From Chroococcidiopsis thermalis PCC 7203 (lineage in GTDB: Bacteria; Cyanobacteriota; Cyanobacteriia; Cyanobacteriales; Chroococcidiopsidaceae): DNA of 64,000 bases. The stretch spans positions 1,662,336 to 1,726,335 of the forward strand of contig NC_019695.1 of assembly GCF_000317125.1 (NCBI RefSeq), written 5' to 3'. A model generated the notes under the pieces. It was not told the origin of the DNA and did no database searches. It saw only the letters and a list, made by a program, of their open reading frames with translations. This document shows, piece after piece, positions 54,289-62,634 of this stretch (positions are counted from its first letter, which is position 1; each line of letters opens with the position of its first letter). A program made the position numbers and the translations under genes.

Positions 54289-55380
54289 CTACACGTTAAA
54301 CCGAAACAGCATCACGTCCCCTTCCTTGACGATGTATTCTTTTCCTTCACTACGGACTAAGCCTTTCTCTTTGGCTCCATTCATCGAGCCATTGGCTACT
54401 AAATCGTCGTAAGCCACCGTTTCAGCGCGAATAAAACCGCGCTCAAAATCAGAGTGAATGACTCCAGCAGCTTGCGGTGCTACCATTCCTGCGGTAATTG
54501 TCCAAGCACGAGTTTCTTTTGGACCTGTAGTAAAGTAGGTACGCAAACCGAGTAATTCATAGGTAGCGCGAATTAAAGATTTTAAGCCGCCTTCTTCTAC
54601 CCCTAATGTGGCAAGAAATTCGGCTCGTTCTTCTTCGGGGATCTCGACTAATTCCGATTCCACTTGTGCTGAAACTATAACCACCTGTGCTTTATCAGAG
54701 GCTGCAAACTGTCTGACTTTTTCCACCCATTGGTTTCCAGTTGACAGATCGTCCTCCGATACATTTGCGGCATAAATGACTGGTTTAGCTGTGAGCAATC
54801 CCAACCCTTTAATTAAAACAGCTTCTTCATCAGTTAGACTAACTTGACGCGCTGGTTTACCTAGATTGAGAGCTTCTGTCAGTTTATCTAACACAGTTAA
54901 TTCTAGCTGAGCTTCTTTGCTGGTTCGAGCTAGCTTGCGGGCGCGATCGCTTCTACGTTCGATTTGAGCTAAATCTGCTAAACCCAGTTCTAAATTAATC
55001 ACCTCAATGTCTCGCACCGGATCGACAGAACCAGCGACGTGAATGATATCGTCATTCTCGAAACAACGCACGACATGAACGATGGCATCAACTTCGCGGA
55101 TGTGGGACAGAAATTGATTGCCTAGTCCTTCTCCCTGACTTGCACCTTCGACCAAACCCGCAATATCGACAAACTCAACCCGCGTAGGCACGATTTGCGC
55201 GGAGTTAGAAATTTCGGCAAGCACCTTTAATCGTTCGTCTGGTACGGCAACCACGCCCACATTTGGTTCAATTGTACAAAAAGGAAAATTAGCTGCTTCC
55301 GCTTTGGCATTGGCAACTAAAGCATTAAACAATGTAGATTTGCCGACATTAGGCAGTCCGACAATTCCGGCTCTGAGCAT
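54289..55380 (-). CDS. ychF: Redox-regulated ATPase YchF (Obg family)
   Basis: P-loop NTPase of 363 aa that binds ribosomes and hydrolyses ATP rather than GTP. The Walker A GLPNVGKST is at residues 8-16, with FCTIEPNVGVV switch I, DIAGLVEGASQGEGLGNQFL switch II, and NVSEDD in place of the GTP-specific NKxD. A coiled-coil insert lies in the middle (RSDRARKLARTSKEAQLE). The C-terminal TGS domain ends DVMLFRFNV. It is a single gene, convergent with the 84 aa gene. Confidence 0.96.
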   Translation of the reverse strand: MLRAGIVGLPNVGKSTLFNALVANAKAEAANFPFCTIEPNVGVVAVPDERLKVLAEISNSAQIVPTRVEFVDIAGLVEGASQGEGLGNQFLSHIREVDAIVHVVRCFENDDIIHVAGSVDPVRDIEVINLELGLADLAQIERRSDRARKLARTSKEAQLELTVLDKLTEALNLGKPARQVSLTDEEAVLIKGLGLLTAKPVIYAANVSEDDLSTGNQWVEKVRQFAASDKAQVVIVSAQVESELVEIPEEERAEFLATLGVEEGGLKSLIRATYELLGLRTYFTTGPKETRAWTITAGMVAPQAAGVIHSDFERGFIRAETVAYDDLVANGSMNGAKEKGLVRSEGKEYIVKEGDVMLFRFNV

Positions 55381-55479
55381 GGCTGTGTAACGATCGCTTA
55401 TTCCTTTGTCAGGATAACAAAATCTCAGAGGGATATATGAAACTTAATTTCACAAAATTCACGGAGGTTTTTACTACAG

Positions 55480-55863
55480 GTGAATTCTATCCTGAGAAAA
55501 CTATCTAGGTTAACGTTTGTGTTGCAGAATCAGACTTCTATTTTACTTATTGCTGCTAGCTTGTGCTTACCAGTTATTGGTGCGATCGCTCCAGCCGCCA
55601 GAGCCGATATCCGCGATTTTACGCTGCACAATGAAACCAGCGTCAATATTCAGGAACTACATATATCTAATTCTGGCGCTGACAAGTGGGGAGTAAATCT
55701 TTTGGATAAAGATATTCTACTTCCAGATGAATCGGCGGACATAGTTTTTGAAGACAACTCCACCTCATGCCTTTACGACATCCGTGCTATTACTGATGAT
55801 GGTGAAATAGACAAGCGCCAAGTTAATCTTTGCGAAACTGTATATTTCTCAGTCAAGGAATAG
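55480..55863 (+). CDS. Exported hypothetical protein
   Basis: A 127 aa secreted protein. Signal peptide to about residue 42 (PAARA/DIRD), then a small beta-rich domain (RDFTLHNETSVNIQELHISNSG ... CLYDIRAITDDGEIDKRQVNLCETVYF) with two cysteines probably paired. I recognise similar exported proteins in cyanobacteria but no function. It starts with GTG at 55480; a CGGAGG ribosome site lies about 12 bases upstream, slightly far but clear. It is divergent from ychF. Confidence 0.65.
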   Translation: MNSILRKLSRLTFVLQNQTSILLIAASLCLPVIGAIAPAARADIRDFTLHNETSVNIQELHISNSGADKWGVNLLDKDILLPDESADIVFEDNSTSCLYDIRAITDDGEIDKRQVNLCETVYFSVKE

Positions 55864-55876
55864 CATTTGCTGCTAG

Positions 55877-56086
55877 TTACACCGGTTCGGGAATTGGTTG
55901 TGGAATTGGTGCGGGGACAGGTTGGGGAATTGGTGCGGGTACGGGTTCTGGTGCTGGCGATGGAATTGGCTGCGGTACTGGACTCGGTACGGGTTCCGGT
56001 GCTGGTGAGGGAGTTGGTTCTGGAGTCGGTTGAGGTAGGGGACTTGGTGTCGGATCGGGAATTTGTGGCTCGGGAATATAAATCAT
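55877..56086 (-). CDS. Possible proline-rich peptide (Pro-x-Pro repeats)
   Basis: Minus-strand frame of 69 codons: MIYIPEPQIPDPTPSP followed by about ten (P-E/Q/S-P) units such as PAPEPVPSPVPQPIPSP to the end. Rigid Pro-rich rods of this kind occur as spacers in envelope proteins. No ribosome site is visible, and it could be a remnant of a larger gene. On the plus strand the same DNA would encode a Gly-rich sequence starting inside the upstream gene, which I reject. Confidence 0.3.
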   Translation of the reverse strand: MIYIPEPQIPDPTPSPLPQPTPEPTPSPAPEPVPSPVPQPIPSPAPEPVPAPIPQPVPAPIPQPIPEPV

Positions 56087-56175
56087 AGATGGGTGAAAGT
56101 AAATACAATACTCATCTAAGCTAAAGAGCGATCGCCACTTCTGACATCTCCCGAAATGCCTACACCTAGATACTG

Positions 56176-56224
56176 AAAAAACTAGGCAACTTGCTTGTAT
56201 GGCAGTCACAAAAATTGCCTAGTT
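56176..56224 (-). terminator. Intrinsic terminator downstream of the WG-type gene
   Basis: Ten-pair stem AACTAGGCAA / TTGCCTAGTT with a 25-base loop, followed on the minus strand by a run of T (A residues 56176-56181 on the plus strand). It terminates the exported small protein gene at 56279-56569. Confidence 0.65.
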
Positions 56225-56278
56225 ATTCATTTTCCCTCAGACATTATTTAGATCTCCATTTGTGGAAAATCAGAAAGA

Positions 56279-56569
56279 TTATTCTCTATAAGTTGTGCTA
56301 CCTACAGTTCGATCGGGGTCGCGATATGCTGTAGGTTCTTTTTTCTTTCTTCCAGCTAGTCCGAGTAACCCAGCTAGACCGAGTAAGCCAAGCCAACCCC
56401 AGTTACTATCATCATCGCGATCGTCTACGTCATCGTCAACAACTGTAGGTTGAGTCGTTGTTGTTCCAGAGTCTGGGGTGGTGGTAGTTTGCGCAGATAC
56501 AGGTAGTGCTGTCAAGCTGAAGGCGAGAACTCCAGCACTAATTATTTTAGAAAGAGCAGCAATTTTCAT
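56279..56569 (-). CDS. WGxxGxxG-type exported small protein
   Basis: A 96 aa secreted protein. Signal peptide to about residue 26 (LPVSA/QTT), a Thr-rich and acidic linker (DDDVDDRDDDS), then NWGWLGLLGLAGLLGLAGRKKKE: a Trp-Gly start, a Gly/Leu helix and a basic stop. This resembles the cyanobacterial WGxxGxxE-type sorting or anchoring tail, possibly a C-terminal membrane signal. I use the ATG at 56569; the frame opens at 56623. Function unknown. Confidence 0.7.
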   Translation of the reverse strand: MKIAALSKIISAGVLAFSLTALPVSAQTTTTPDSGTTTTQPTVVDDDVDDRDDDSNWGWLGLLGLAGLLGLAGRKKKEPTAYRDPDRTVGSTTYRE

Positions 56570-56744
56570 GGTTATGTTTTCTAGTTGAATTGTTATGCTG
56601 CCTACTAATCTATTCAGTAGCAATCTAAACTAAATCGCTCTTAAGCCAGAAAACTCATTTGTTGGTAGATCTAGCTAAAGAAATAGAAAAAACACTTTTC
56701 TTAACCAAATTTAACTTTTTGCTTGTAGTTAAATTAACTTCTAA

Positions 56745-57209
56745 TTAGTAGTTTTTCATCGCCCTTTGTATCTCTCTTTGGTCTTGACGGCGCTTTAAAT
56801 CTTCCCGCTTGTCATGGAGTTTTTTCCCTTTAGCCAGTCCAATACTAATTTTGACTAAGCCGCGTTTGAGATACAGTTTTAGCGGCACTAATGTCAAACC
56901 CTGTTGTTCTACCTTACCAATCAGCTTGCGAATTTCCTGCCGATGCAGTAGTAGTTTACGAGTGCGGCGAGGGTCGTGATTAAAATATTGACTGCTGTTA
57001 GTATAGGGTGAGATATGAACGTTAATTAGCCATGCCTCTCCGTTACGAATAAGAGCATAGCCATCTTGCAGGTTGACTTTACCTGCACGGATTGACTTGA
57101 CTTCTGTACCCATGAGTTGCAGTCCTGCCTCATAGGTTTCGAGGATATCGTACAAAAAGCGGGCTTTGCGATTGTCGCTCAATACCTTATAACCGTCGTT
57201 GTCGCTCAT
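56745..57209 (-). CDS. smpB: SsrA-binding protein SmpB
   Basis: Binds tmRNA and delivers it to stalled ribosomes for trans-translation. 154 aa, typical length. It has ILETYEAGLQLMGTEVKSIRAGKVNLQDGYA, NVHISPYTNSSQYFNHDPRRTRKLLLHR, and the basic C-terminal tail KGKKLHDKREDLKRRQDQREIQRAMK that enters the mRNA channel. It starts with ATG at 57209. The tmRNA gene itself is not seen in this window. Confidence 0.97.
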   Translation of the reverse strand: MSDNDGYKVLSDNRKARFLYDILETYEAGLQLMGTEVKSIRAGKVNLQDGYALIRNGEAWLINVHISPYTNSSQYFNHDPRRTRKLLLHRQEIRKLIGKVEQQGLTLVPLKLYLKRGLVKISIGLAKGKKLHDKREDLKRRQDQREIQRAMKNY

Positions 57210-57706
57210 TGAAGTTTTCTTGCAGTATTCTCGTGCTGCTCTAAAGTACTAAAGTAAGGGGAAAATAAATTATCGACTATTTGCTAAAAGATTTACATCT
57301 ACCTTGCTAAAAGTTAAGGTATGCTGGCTATTGCGAACTTATCACGTTTCTCGCTATCTTGCCATGCTAAATCGCTACTCTCGAAATTAGAAATACATCT
57401 CATTTTCTGAGGTAAAGACACAGAAGACAGAATTATTCCCACGGATGAACTGTTAGAGTTCAGTGAAGATGCCTTGTTTAAACTCTCTCCATAGATTATC
57501 TTAGGGACTTTAACCCGTCAAACAAACTTCTAACATCCCTGACTCCTATCTCCTACTGTAGCGATCGCGATGACAATTTTCTATCAAGAGTTGAAATTAC
57601 TTGCATGGATATGTTTCGGTAGGATAAATAAATCCTCGGTTAATACTGTCAAAGTACAGCCAGAAACCGCACCATCTTTACTCAGTGTAGTAACTCCATA
57701 TTATTC
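57210..57706. other. Divergent intergenic region
   Basis: About 500 bp between smpB and the response regulator gene. There is a weak inverted repeat TACCTT-N10-AAGGTA near 57299-57320. Otherwise I see no gene, repeat array or RNA. Confidence 0.5.
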
Positions 57707-58363
57707 ATGCCTCTGACTATTCTTGTTGTTGATGACGATCCTGGGACTCGTCTGGCTATCAGTGATTATCTTGAGATGGCTGGTTACTCAGTCATTACGG
57801 CTGCTGATGGGCAACAAGGCTTGGATATGGTCGAGACTTATCGCCCTCATTTGATGGTGACAGATATTGTAATGCCGCGCATGAATGGCTATCAATTGGT
57901 ACGGAGTGTCAGACAACACCCTTCATTTCGACTGCTGCCAGTCATTTTTTTAACAGAACGTAACAAAACTGAAGAGCGAATTCAAGGCTATCAGTCGGGA
58001 GCAGATCTTTACCTACCTAAACCGTTTGAGTTACAAGAACTAGGAGCGGCAATCCGCAATTTGTTGGAGCGATCGCAAATGATCCAATCAGAGTATCGCC
58101 TATCCCAGGAAGAAGGTTTGCGTCCCCAGACAACCGCAACGGCGATCGTCGAAAAACTTGATTTTCCCTTCCACCTCACCCAACGCGAGCAGGAGGTGTT
58201 AGTCATGCTCACTCACGGTCTTTCCAACGCTCAAATTGGCAGCCAGCTCCACCTCAGTCCCCGCACGGTAGAAAAATACGTTAGCAATCTCCTGCGCAAA
58301 ACAGAAACCAACAACCGAGCCGAACTCGTCGGTTATGCCATGAAGCATCGGTTGGTTGAATAA
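57707..58363 (+). CDS. NarL/FixJ response regulator, Rre1/Ycf29-like
   Basis: Two-domain regulator of 218 aa. The receiver domain (1-120) has the acidic pair Asp10/Asp11, phosphoacceptor Asp53 in VTDIVMPRMNGY, and Lys105 in LPKPF. The LuxR-type helix-turn-helix (about 156-215) reads LTQREQEVLVMLTHGLSNAQ and SPRTVEKYVSNLLRKTETNNRAELV. The RIQGYQSGADLYLPKPFE block and the HTH are close to plastid Ycf29 and cyanobacterial Rre1 as I recall them. Rre1 is reported to be phosphorylated by Hik2 and to act in redox, salt and heat responses. The Hik2-like kinase at 6314 is the likely partner. The stop is followed directly by a heptamer tract. Confidence 0.85.
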   Translation: MPLTILVVDDDPGTRLAISDYLEMAGYSVITAADGQQGLDMVETYRPHLMVTDIVMPRMNGYQLVRSVRQHPSFRLLPVIFLTERNKTEERIQGYQSGADLYLPKPFELQELGAAIRNLLERSQMIQSEYRLSQEEGLRPQTTATAIVEKLDFPFHLTQREQEVLVMLTHGLSNAQIGSQLHLSPRTVEKYVSNLLRKTETNNRAELVGYAMKHRLVE

Positions 58364-58440
58364 TGCGTGGCGCGTGGCGCGTGGTGCGTGGTGCGTGGTC
58401 ACTGATAACTGATAACTGATAGCTGTTCACTGTTCGCTGT
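58364..58440. repeat. Heptamer tracts (gcgtggt, taactga) overlapping a gene end
   Basis: Five gcgtggc/gcgtggt units follow the response regulator stop at once, then three taactga units and a tgttcac/tgttcgc stretch which forms the 3' end of the phosphatase gene. Confidence 0.85.
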
Positions 58441-58915
58441 CTACAATTTCCTGTTTGACGCGATCGAGCAGTCCGTTACAGGCATCAAGTAGGAGGTCAA
58501 TTACCTGGTTGAAACCCTCTGCACCACCGTAGTAGGGGTCAGGCACTTCTTTTATGGTATGCGCGGTACAAAAGTCACACATCAAATGCACTTTATCGCG
58601 GTATTTACCACTGAAATCTAGCGCCAGAATATCGTAGTAATTTTCTCGATCCATTGCCAAAATTAGATCGAATTCCACCAAATCTGATTTTTGCAACTGG
58701 CGCGCTCGACCGCATAGCTGAATTCCCAGCCGATTAGCTGCTGCAAATGTCATGCGACGGTCTGGCGGACTGCCAACATGATAGCCACCCGTACCAGCAG
58801 AATCGCAAACAACGCGATCGCTTAACTGATGGCGATCGATCAGATGGTTCATAATATTTTCTGCCGCTGGAGAACGGCAGATATTTCCCAGGCAGACAAA
58901 AAGTAACTTATACAT
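58427..58915 (-). CDS. Low-molecular-weight protein-tyrosine phosphatase
   Basis: About 162 aa from the ATG at 58915 (MYKLLFVCLGNICRSPAAE). The active-site loop C-x5-R is CLGNICR (Cys8, Arg14), with the general acid Asp126 in VPDPYYGG. Family members dephosphorylate tyrosine kinases controlling exopolysaccharide or act as arsenate-reductase relatives; no kinase gene is adjacent. The frame opens at 58951 but the extra residues resemble tttgtca repeats. The last three residues (SEQ) and stop lie in a heptamer-like tract. Confidence 0.9.
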   Translation of the reverse strand: MYKLLFVCLGNICRSPAAENIMNHLIDRHQLSDRVVCDSAGTGGYHVGSPPDRRMTFAAANRLGIQLCGRARQLQKSDLVEFDLILAMDRENYYDILALDFSGKYRDKVHLMCDFCTAHTIKEVPDPYYGGAEGFNQVIDLLLDACNGLLDRVKQEIVDSEQ

Positions 58916-58940
58916 ACAAATAATTTTTGACAATTGCTTT

Positions 58941-59012
58941 TTGTCTGTCATTTGTCATTTGCCATCAGCCATTAGTTGTATACAAATGACGAATGACGAA
59001 TGACGAATGACG
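58941..59012. repeat. Heptamer tracts (tttgtca, gacgaat)
   Basis: Two to three gtcattt units (58949-58965), then four gacgaat units (58988-59015), between ybaB and the phosphatase gene. The second tract ends right at the ybaB stop codon. Confidence 0.85.
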
Positions 59013-59015
59013 AAT

Positions 59016-59366
59016 TTACATTCCTGGCAATTCCAAACCACTAGTTAACTCTTCCATCCGCTCTCGCATGGTAGCAGTAGATTTGTTGTACGCATCTTTC
59101 ATCGCTGCCAGCACTAAATCGGAAAGGACATCTGCGCCTTCTTGCAGTGCTTCTGGAGCCACTTCTACCCGTCGAGGTTCTTGGTTACCGCTGAGAGACA
59201 CTTTGACCATACCTCCACCAGCTTCGCCCTGGATCTCCATCATCTCCAATTCTTCTTGAAGCTTTTTCGCACCTTCTTGCACCTGCTGCGCTTTTTTGAA
59301 GGCATCTGCGAGTTCCTTCATTTTGCCCAGACCGAAGCCAAATCCTTTTCCTTGTCCTTGTGTCAT
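59016..59366 (-). CDS. ybaB: YbaB/EbfC nucleoid-associated protein
   Basis: Small dimeric DNA-binding protein of 116 aa. N-terminal Gly/Phe-rich tail ([16 protein letters not shown]), then a long helix ([24 protein letters not shown]), a beta sheet [19 protein letters not shown], and a C-terminal helix [14 protein letters not shown]. Often encoded near recA/dnaX-type genes elsewhere, here next to a phosphatase and murB. The ATG at 59366 lacks a ribosome site. Confidence 0.92.
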   Translation of the reverse strand: MTQGQGKGFGFGLGKMKELADAFKKAQQVQEGAKKLQEELEMMEIQGEAGGGMVKVSLSGNQEPRRVEVAPEALQEGADVLSDLVLAAMKDAYNKSTATMRERMEELTSGLELPGM

Positions 59367-59482
59367 ATGCTAGTTGAGTCGATTTAATCGAAGTTCCATT
59401 AAATTATAGATGCGCCGAGAATCGATAAAGGGCAAAGGTGAAGTTGTGATACGTAATTTGTAATTAGGGAGTCGGGAGCGGC

Positions 59483-59520
59483 ACTTTGTAGAGACGTTAC
59501 ATGTAACGTCTCTACAAAGT
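59483..59520. repeat. Perfect 38 bp palindrome
   Basis: Nineteen-base arms ACTTTGTAGAGACGTTACA and exact complement, no loop. It lies between murB and ybaB, and its centre gacgttac/gtaacgtc relates it to the copy at 45292. It could form a cruciform or a terminator between the two same-strand genes. Confidence 0.9.
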
Positions 59521-59532
59521 ATCGATAACTGA

Positions 59533-59627
59533 TATAGCCTTTTTCAATTCGATGAAATACAAGATCTGTAGGGGCGCACAGCTGTGCGCCCCTACGAATG
59601 TATCGCATCATAACGAGAATCGCTATA
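59533..59627 (+). repeat. Dispersed ~95 bp palindromic element, copy 3
   Basis: The ends TATAGC and GCTATA are inverted. The core is the AGCT-centred palindrome at about 59567-59596. It is flanked on both sides by taactgata (59526-59534 and 59626-59634), which resembles a target duplication or an insertion into a taactga heptamer tract. Confidence 0.85.
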
Positions 59628-59648
59628 ACTGATAGCTGGTCACTAATA

Positions 59649-60605
59649 TTAAAATTCTCCAATTGTTTTCACTTCTGGCTCTAGCAGTAGTGACCAACGT
59701 TCTTCTACATGATGCTGGACGTAACGAATTAGCTGCCAAATATCGTTAGCTTTCGCACCACCACAGTTGAGAATGAAGTTAGCATGGCGCTGTGCGACCT
59801 GAGCTGCACCAATTTGATAGCCCTTCAAGCCTGACTGTTCGATCAACCAGCCAGCGGTGTAGGGTAGGGGGTTACGGAACACGCTACCACAGCTAGGTAG
59901 ATGATAGGGTTGAGTACGCCGCCTTTGCTCTAGGTGTTCGGTGGTGGCTGCTAGCACTTGTTGCGGATCTGCGCCTGGTTGCAGTTGGAAGATAGCTTGA
60001 GTGACGAGGCGCTGGCTGCCTTGCAAAATTGAGGTGCGATAGCTGTAACTTAGTTGGTCTGGAGTAAGGGTTTCTAGCTGCCCAGAGGGAGACAAAACTT
60101 GAGCGCTGACTAAAATATCGGCAATGCAGCTTTTGTGCGCTCCTGCATTCATGACCACAGCACCGCCGACACTACCAGGAATTCCAACAGCCCACTCCAG
60201 CCCTTGCCAGCCTAATTCTGCCACTTGCCAAGCTACGCGAGGTAAAGGTTCTCCAGCAGCCACGGTCAATTGACCGGTTCCCAGATCGAAGCGGCTGTAG
60301 CGCAAATGACGAGTGCCAATGACCAAACCAGTAAGACCGCGATCGCTAACTAATAAATTAGAACCTGCTCCAATTAGTGTCACGGCTAATCCTTCTGAGC
60401 GCGACCACTCCAAACTAGCTTGCAATTCTGCTAGATTTTGAGGTGCTACATACCATTGGGCTGGTCCTCCAACCCGAAAGGATGTGAGACTAGCTAGTGG
60501 GACTTGAGATTTAATCGCGCATTTTGTTCCAGGCAAGTATATTATCTGGCGATCGCCAGCAGTTTCTGAAATCGGAATTGGATTGGGGTGTTGGGAGGAG
60601 TTCAT
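59649..60605 (-). CDS. murB: UDP-N-acetylenolpyruvoylglucosamine reductase
   Basis: Reduces the enolpyruvyl group to give UDP-MurNAc in peptidoglycan synthesis, using FAD and NADPH. 318 aa, with an N-terminal tail of about 25 residues. FAD-binding [17 protein letters not shown] and [36 protein letters not shown], substrate Arg in SYRTSILQ, and the catalytic Ser loop [11 protein letters not shown]. murC is the preceding gene, 119 bp upstream, so the pair is consecutive in both pathway and genome. The ATG at 60605 is directly preceded by a gtgatgc/gcgtggt heptamer tract. Confidence 0.95.
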   Translation of the reverse strand: MNSSQHPNPIPISETAGDRQIIYLPGTKCAIKSQVPLASLTSFRVGGPAQWYVAPQNLAELQASLEWSRSEGLAVTLIGAGSNLLVSDRGLTGLVIGTRHLRYSRFDLGTGQLTVAAGEPLPRVAWQVAELGWQGLEWAVGIPGSVGGAVVMNAGAHKSCIADILVSAQVLSPSGQLETLTPDQLSYSYRTSILQGSQRLVTQAIFQLQPGADPQQVLAATTEHLEQRRRTQPYHLPSCGSVFRNPLPYTAGWLIEQSGLKGYQIGAAQVAQRHANFILNCGGAKANDIWQLIRYVQHHVEERWSLLLEPEVKTIGEF

Positions 60606-60724
60606 AGTGAGTGATGCGTGGTGTGTGGTTTGTGGTGCGTAGCTAGTGGCGATTGAGAGCTGGATTCTTTTCTAGTCACCAGCCACTAGTCACGCTTTCA
60701 CCGATAACTGATAACTGATAACTG
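60606..60724. repeat. Heptamer tracts filling the murC-murB gap
   Basis: gtgatgcgtggtgtgtgg units, ctagtcaccagccactag, then three taactga units that end at the murC stop codon. Nearly the entire 119 bp gap is repeat. Confidence 0.85.
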
Positions 60725-62221
60725 TCAGCCTTTAGCCTTGATTCTTTCAATTGCATTGGGAATAATTTGATTCAAGTTCCCTGCACCTAAAAATAAAGCT
60801 GTGTCTCCAGAACGCAAATTATCTACCAAAAACTCCTCGACAGCAGCAAGTGTAGGTAAATACGTGACTTGAGGATGATGGTTTGCAACCAGTGCTGCTA
60901 GTCTCTCGCCGTCAATCTGCCCTGAATTGGACTCGCCTGCGCTATAGATATCCGTGAGAACGACGGCATCGGCATGACTAAAAGATTTAGCAAAGTCTGA
61001 CAAAAAAGTCAGAGTACGGCTGTAGCGGTGAGGCTGAAAGATCGCCACGACTCTAGTTTGGGGTTTAGCTTGCAACTTCGCAGCCGCCAGGGTTGCCTGG
61101 AGTTCGCTGGGGTGGTGCGCGTAGTCGTCGATGAATTGGATGTCATTAACAACACCACGCAGTTCAAATCTACGCCTAGCGCCTTCAAAGGTGGTTAGAC
61201 TGTCGGCGATCGCCGCAAATTCTACTCCCAGCAGCCGACCGACAGCGATCGCGGCTAAGGCATTACTGAGATTATGTTGTCCTAGCAATGGCAAACGCAA
61301 CTGCCCTAACTCTTTGCCTCGCTCCCATACCGTGGCGATCGTCCCATCAGCACCGTAAATCACGTTGGATACCGTGTAGTCTGCCGCCATCTCTGGATTG
61401 AGGCTGTAGCTAATTGTCGGTTGCAGGCGATCGCGGACTGTTTGGCAATCTATACAACCTACGACATGCTGGCACTGTTGCGCAAAAGTTTGAAAAGTCT
61501 TGACTACCTGCTCTAGAGACTTGTAGTGGTCGGGATGGTCGAGTTCGATGTTAGTAACTACGCCAATTTGACAAGCCAATTTGACTAAAGAACCATCCGA
61601 TTCATCTGCTTCTGCTACTAAATACTGACTGTTACCGAGCCTCGCGTTACCCTCCCATGCTTTTACCTCTCCACCAACGATGATGGTAGGGTCGAGACCA
61701 GCTTTGAGTAGCATATACCCGATCGCGCTGCTGGTGGTTGTTTTACCGTGAGTCCCAGCTACGGCAATGCTATAACGCTCTTGAATCAGTGCTGCCAACA
61801 AATCGGAACGATGAAAGATCGGACAACCCAAATCTAGCGCTGCTTGATACTCTAAATTACCTGCATGAATTGCCGTCGAACAGATGACTTGTGGTAAGTC
61901 GGCAATTTTGCTGTTGGCGATCGCTGGACTAGCTCGTCTTGATGACTTGAGAAATACAGGCGCACTATTACCGCTCACTGCTAAGGCTTGGGGGCTGGCA
62001 TCGGTCTGAGAGCGAAAAAACTCCAGATTGGATGCATCTTGGCGACTAAAAATATGCGCTCCTAAAGCTGCTAATTTCTCGGTGATATGACTCTCTCGGA
62101 TATCGGAGCCAGAAACAGGTAAACGACGCTTGGCTAAGATATAAGCAAGAGCAGACATTCCGATACCACCAATACCGACGAAATGGAATGGTTTACCGCT
62201 TAAATCGACATAATTAGTCAT
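60725..62221 (-). CDS. murC: UDP-N-acetylmuramate-L-alanine ligase
   Basis: Adds L-alanine to UDP-MurNAc with ATP, the first peptide-stem step. 498 aa. It has HFVGIGGIGMSALAYILAKR at the N-terminus (UDP-substrate Rossmann fold), P-loop AGTHGKTTTSSAIG, VAEADESDGSL, LDHPDHY, and IDDYAHHPSELQATL in the C-terminal domain. A small insert (SQTDASPQALAVSGNSAPVFL..., about residues 70-105) is longer than in many homologues. The ATG at 62221 is preceded by GAGGAGTAAAA, in which the ribosome site coincides with a gaggagt-type unit. It is followed by murB. Confidence 0.96.
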   Translation of the reverse strand: MTNYVDLSGKPFHFVGIGGIGMSALAYILAKRRLPVSGSDIRESHITEKLAALGAHIFSRQDASNLEFFRSQTDASPQALAVSGNSAPVFLKSSRRASPAIANSKIADLPQVICSTAIHAGNLEYQAALDLGCPIFHRSDLLAALIQERYSIAVAGTHGKTTTSSAIGYMLLKAGLDPTIIVGGEVKAWEGNARLGNSQYLVAEADESDGSLVKLACQIGVVTNIELDHPDHYKSLEQVVKTFQTFAQQCQHVVGCIDCQTVRDRLQPTISYSLNPEMAADYTVSNVIYGADGTIATVWERGKELGQLRLPLLGQHNLSNALAAIAVGRLLGVEFAAIADSLTTFEGARRRFELRGVVNDIQFIDDYAHHPSELQATLAAAKLQAKPQTRVVAIFQPHRYSRTLTFLSDFAKSFSHADAVVLTDIYSAGESNSGQIDGERLAALVANHHPQVTYLPTLAAVEEFLVDNLRSGDTALFLGAGNLNQIIPNAIERIKAKG

Positions 62222-62454
62222 TTTTACTCCTCACACCTCACCCCAAAGTCCAGTATACAAATGTCACGCGATATCATATCAGGAAATAAATTTTACGGAT
62301 GGCTCGACTGTTTAAGTTTTTTATATCTGACATCAATTCGCTCTGTCCTCCCCAGGCGATGTTTATTTACAGGAATTTACGTACTTAGCTAATAGAGTTT
62401 AATTTTTATTTTGAGAAAGTATTTTATTTGGCAGAGATTTTAGTTTTTTTTCTG

Positions 62455-62490
62455 AAAAAAAGCACCCAAATGCTGAATGTCATTGGGTGC
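62455..62490 (-). terminator. Intrinsic terminator of folE
   Basis: Stem GCACCCAA / TTGGGTGC (eight pairs, 13-base loop) followed on the minus strand by seven T residues. Located 145 bp past the folE stop. Confidence 0.8.
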
Positions 62491-62591
62491 AGTATAACTA
62501 AGTACTGATTAAAACTGACTAAAGCGCGATCGCAAATTATCAGACCATGTGGTGACGAAAAGAATACACTCTTTACGACTTCTGATTCACT

Positions 62592-62620
62592 AGTACGGGC
62601 GCACAGCCGTGCACCCCTAC
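62592..62620. repeat. Degenerate AGCT-centred palindrome copy
   Basis: agtacgggcgcacagccgtgcacccctac diverges from the family at the centre (AGCC) and in the arms. It lies just after the folE stop codon. Confidence 0.7.
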
Positions 62621-62634
62621 GACTCCCCAATCAA

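Larger units (their letters stand above)
62222..62634. other. Intergenic region with folE terminator and palindrome
   Basis: Contains the murC leader, a minus-strand intrinsic terminator (62455-62490), an AGCT-centred palindrome (62592-62620), and AT-rich unique sequence. No gene seen. Confidence 0.7.

Noticed and set aside
55830-56033. Gly-rich plus-strand frame
   Set aside because: Starts inside the exported protein gene in another frame and is only the complement of Pro-x-Pro repeats.
59526-59634. Nine-base direct repeats as proof of transposition of the palindromic element
   Set aside because: taactgata is part of a common heptamer tract, so it could pre-exist on both sides. I mention it only as suggestive.
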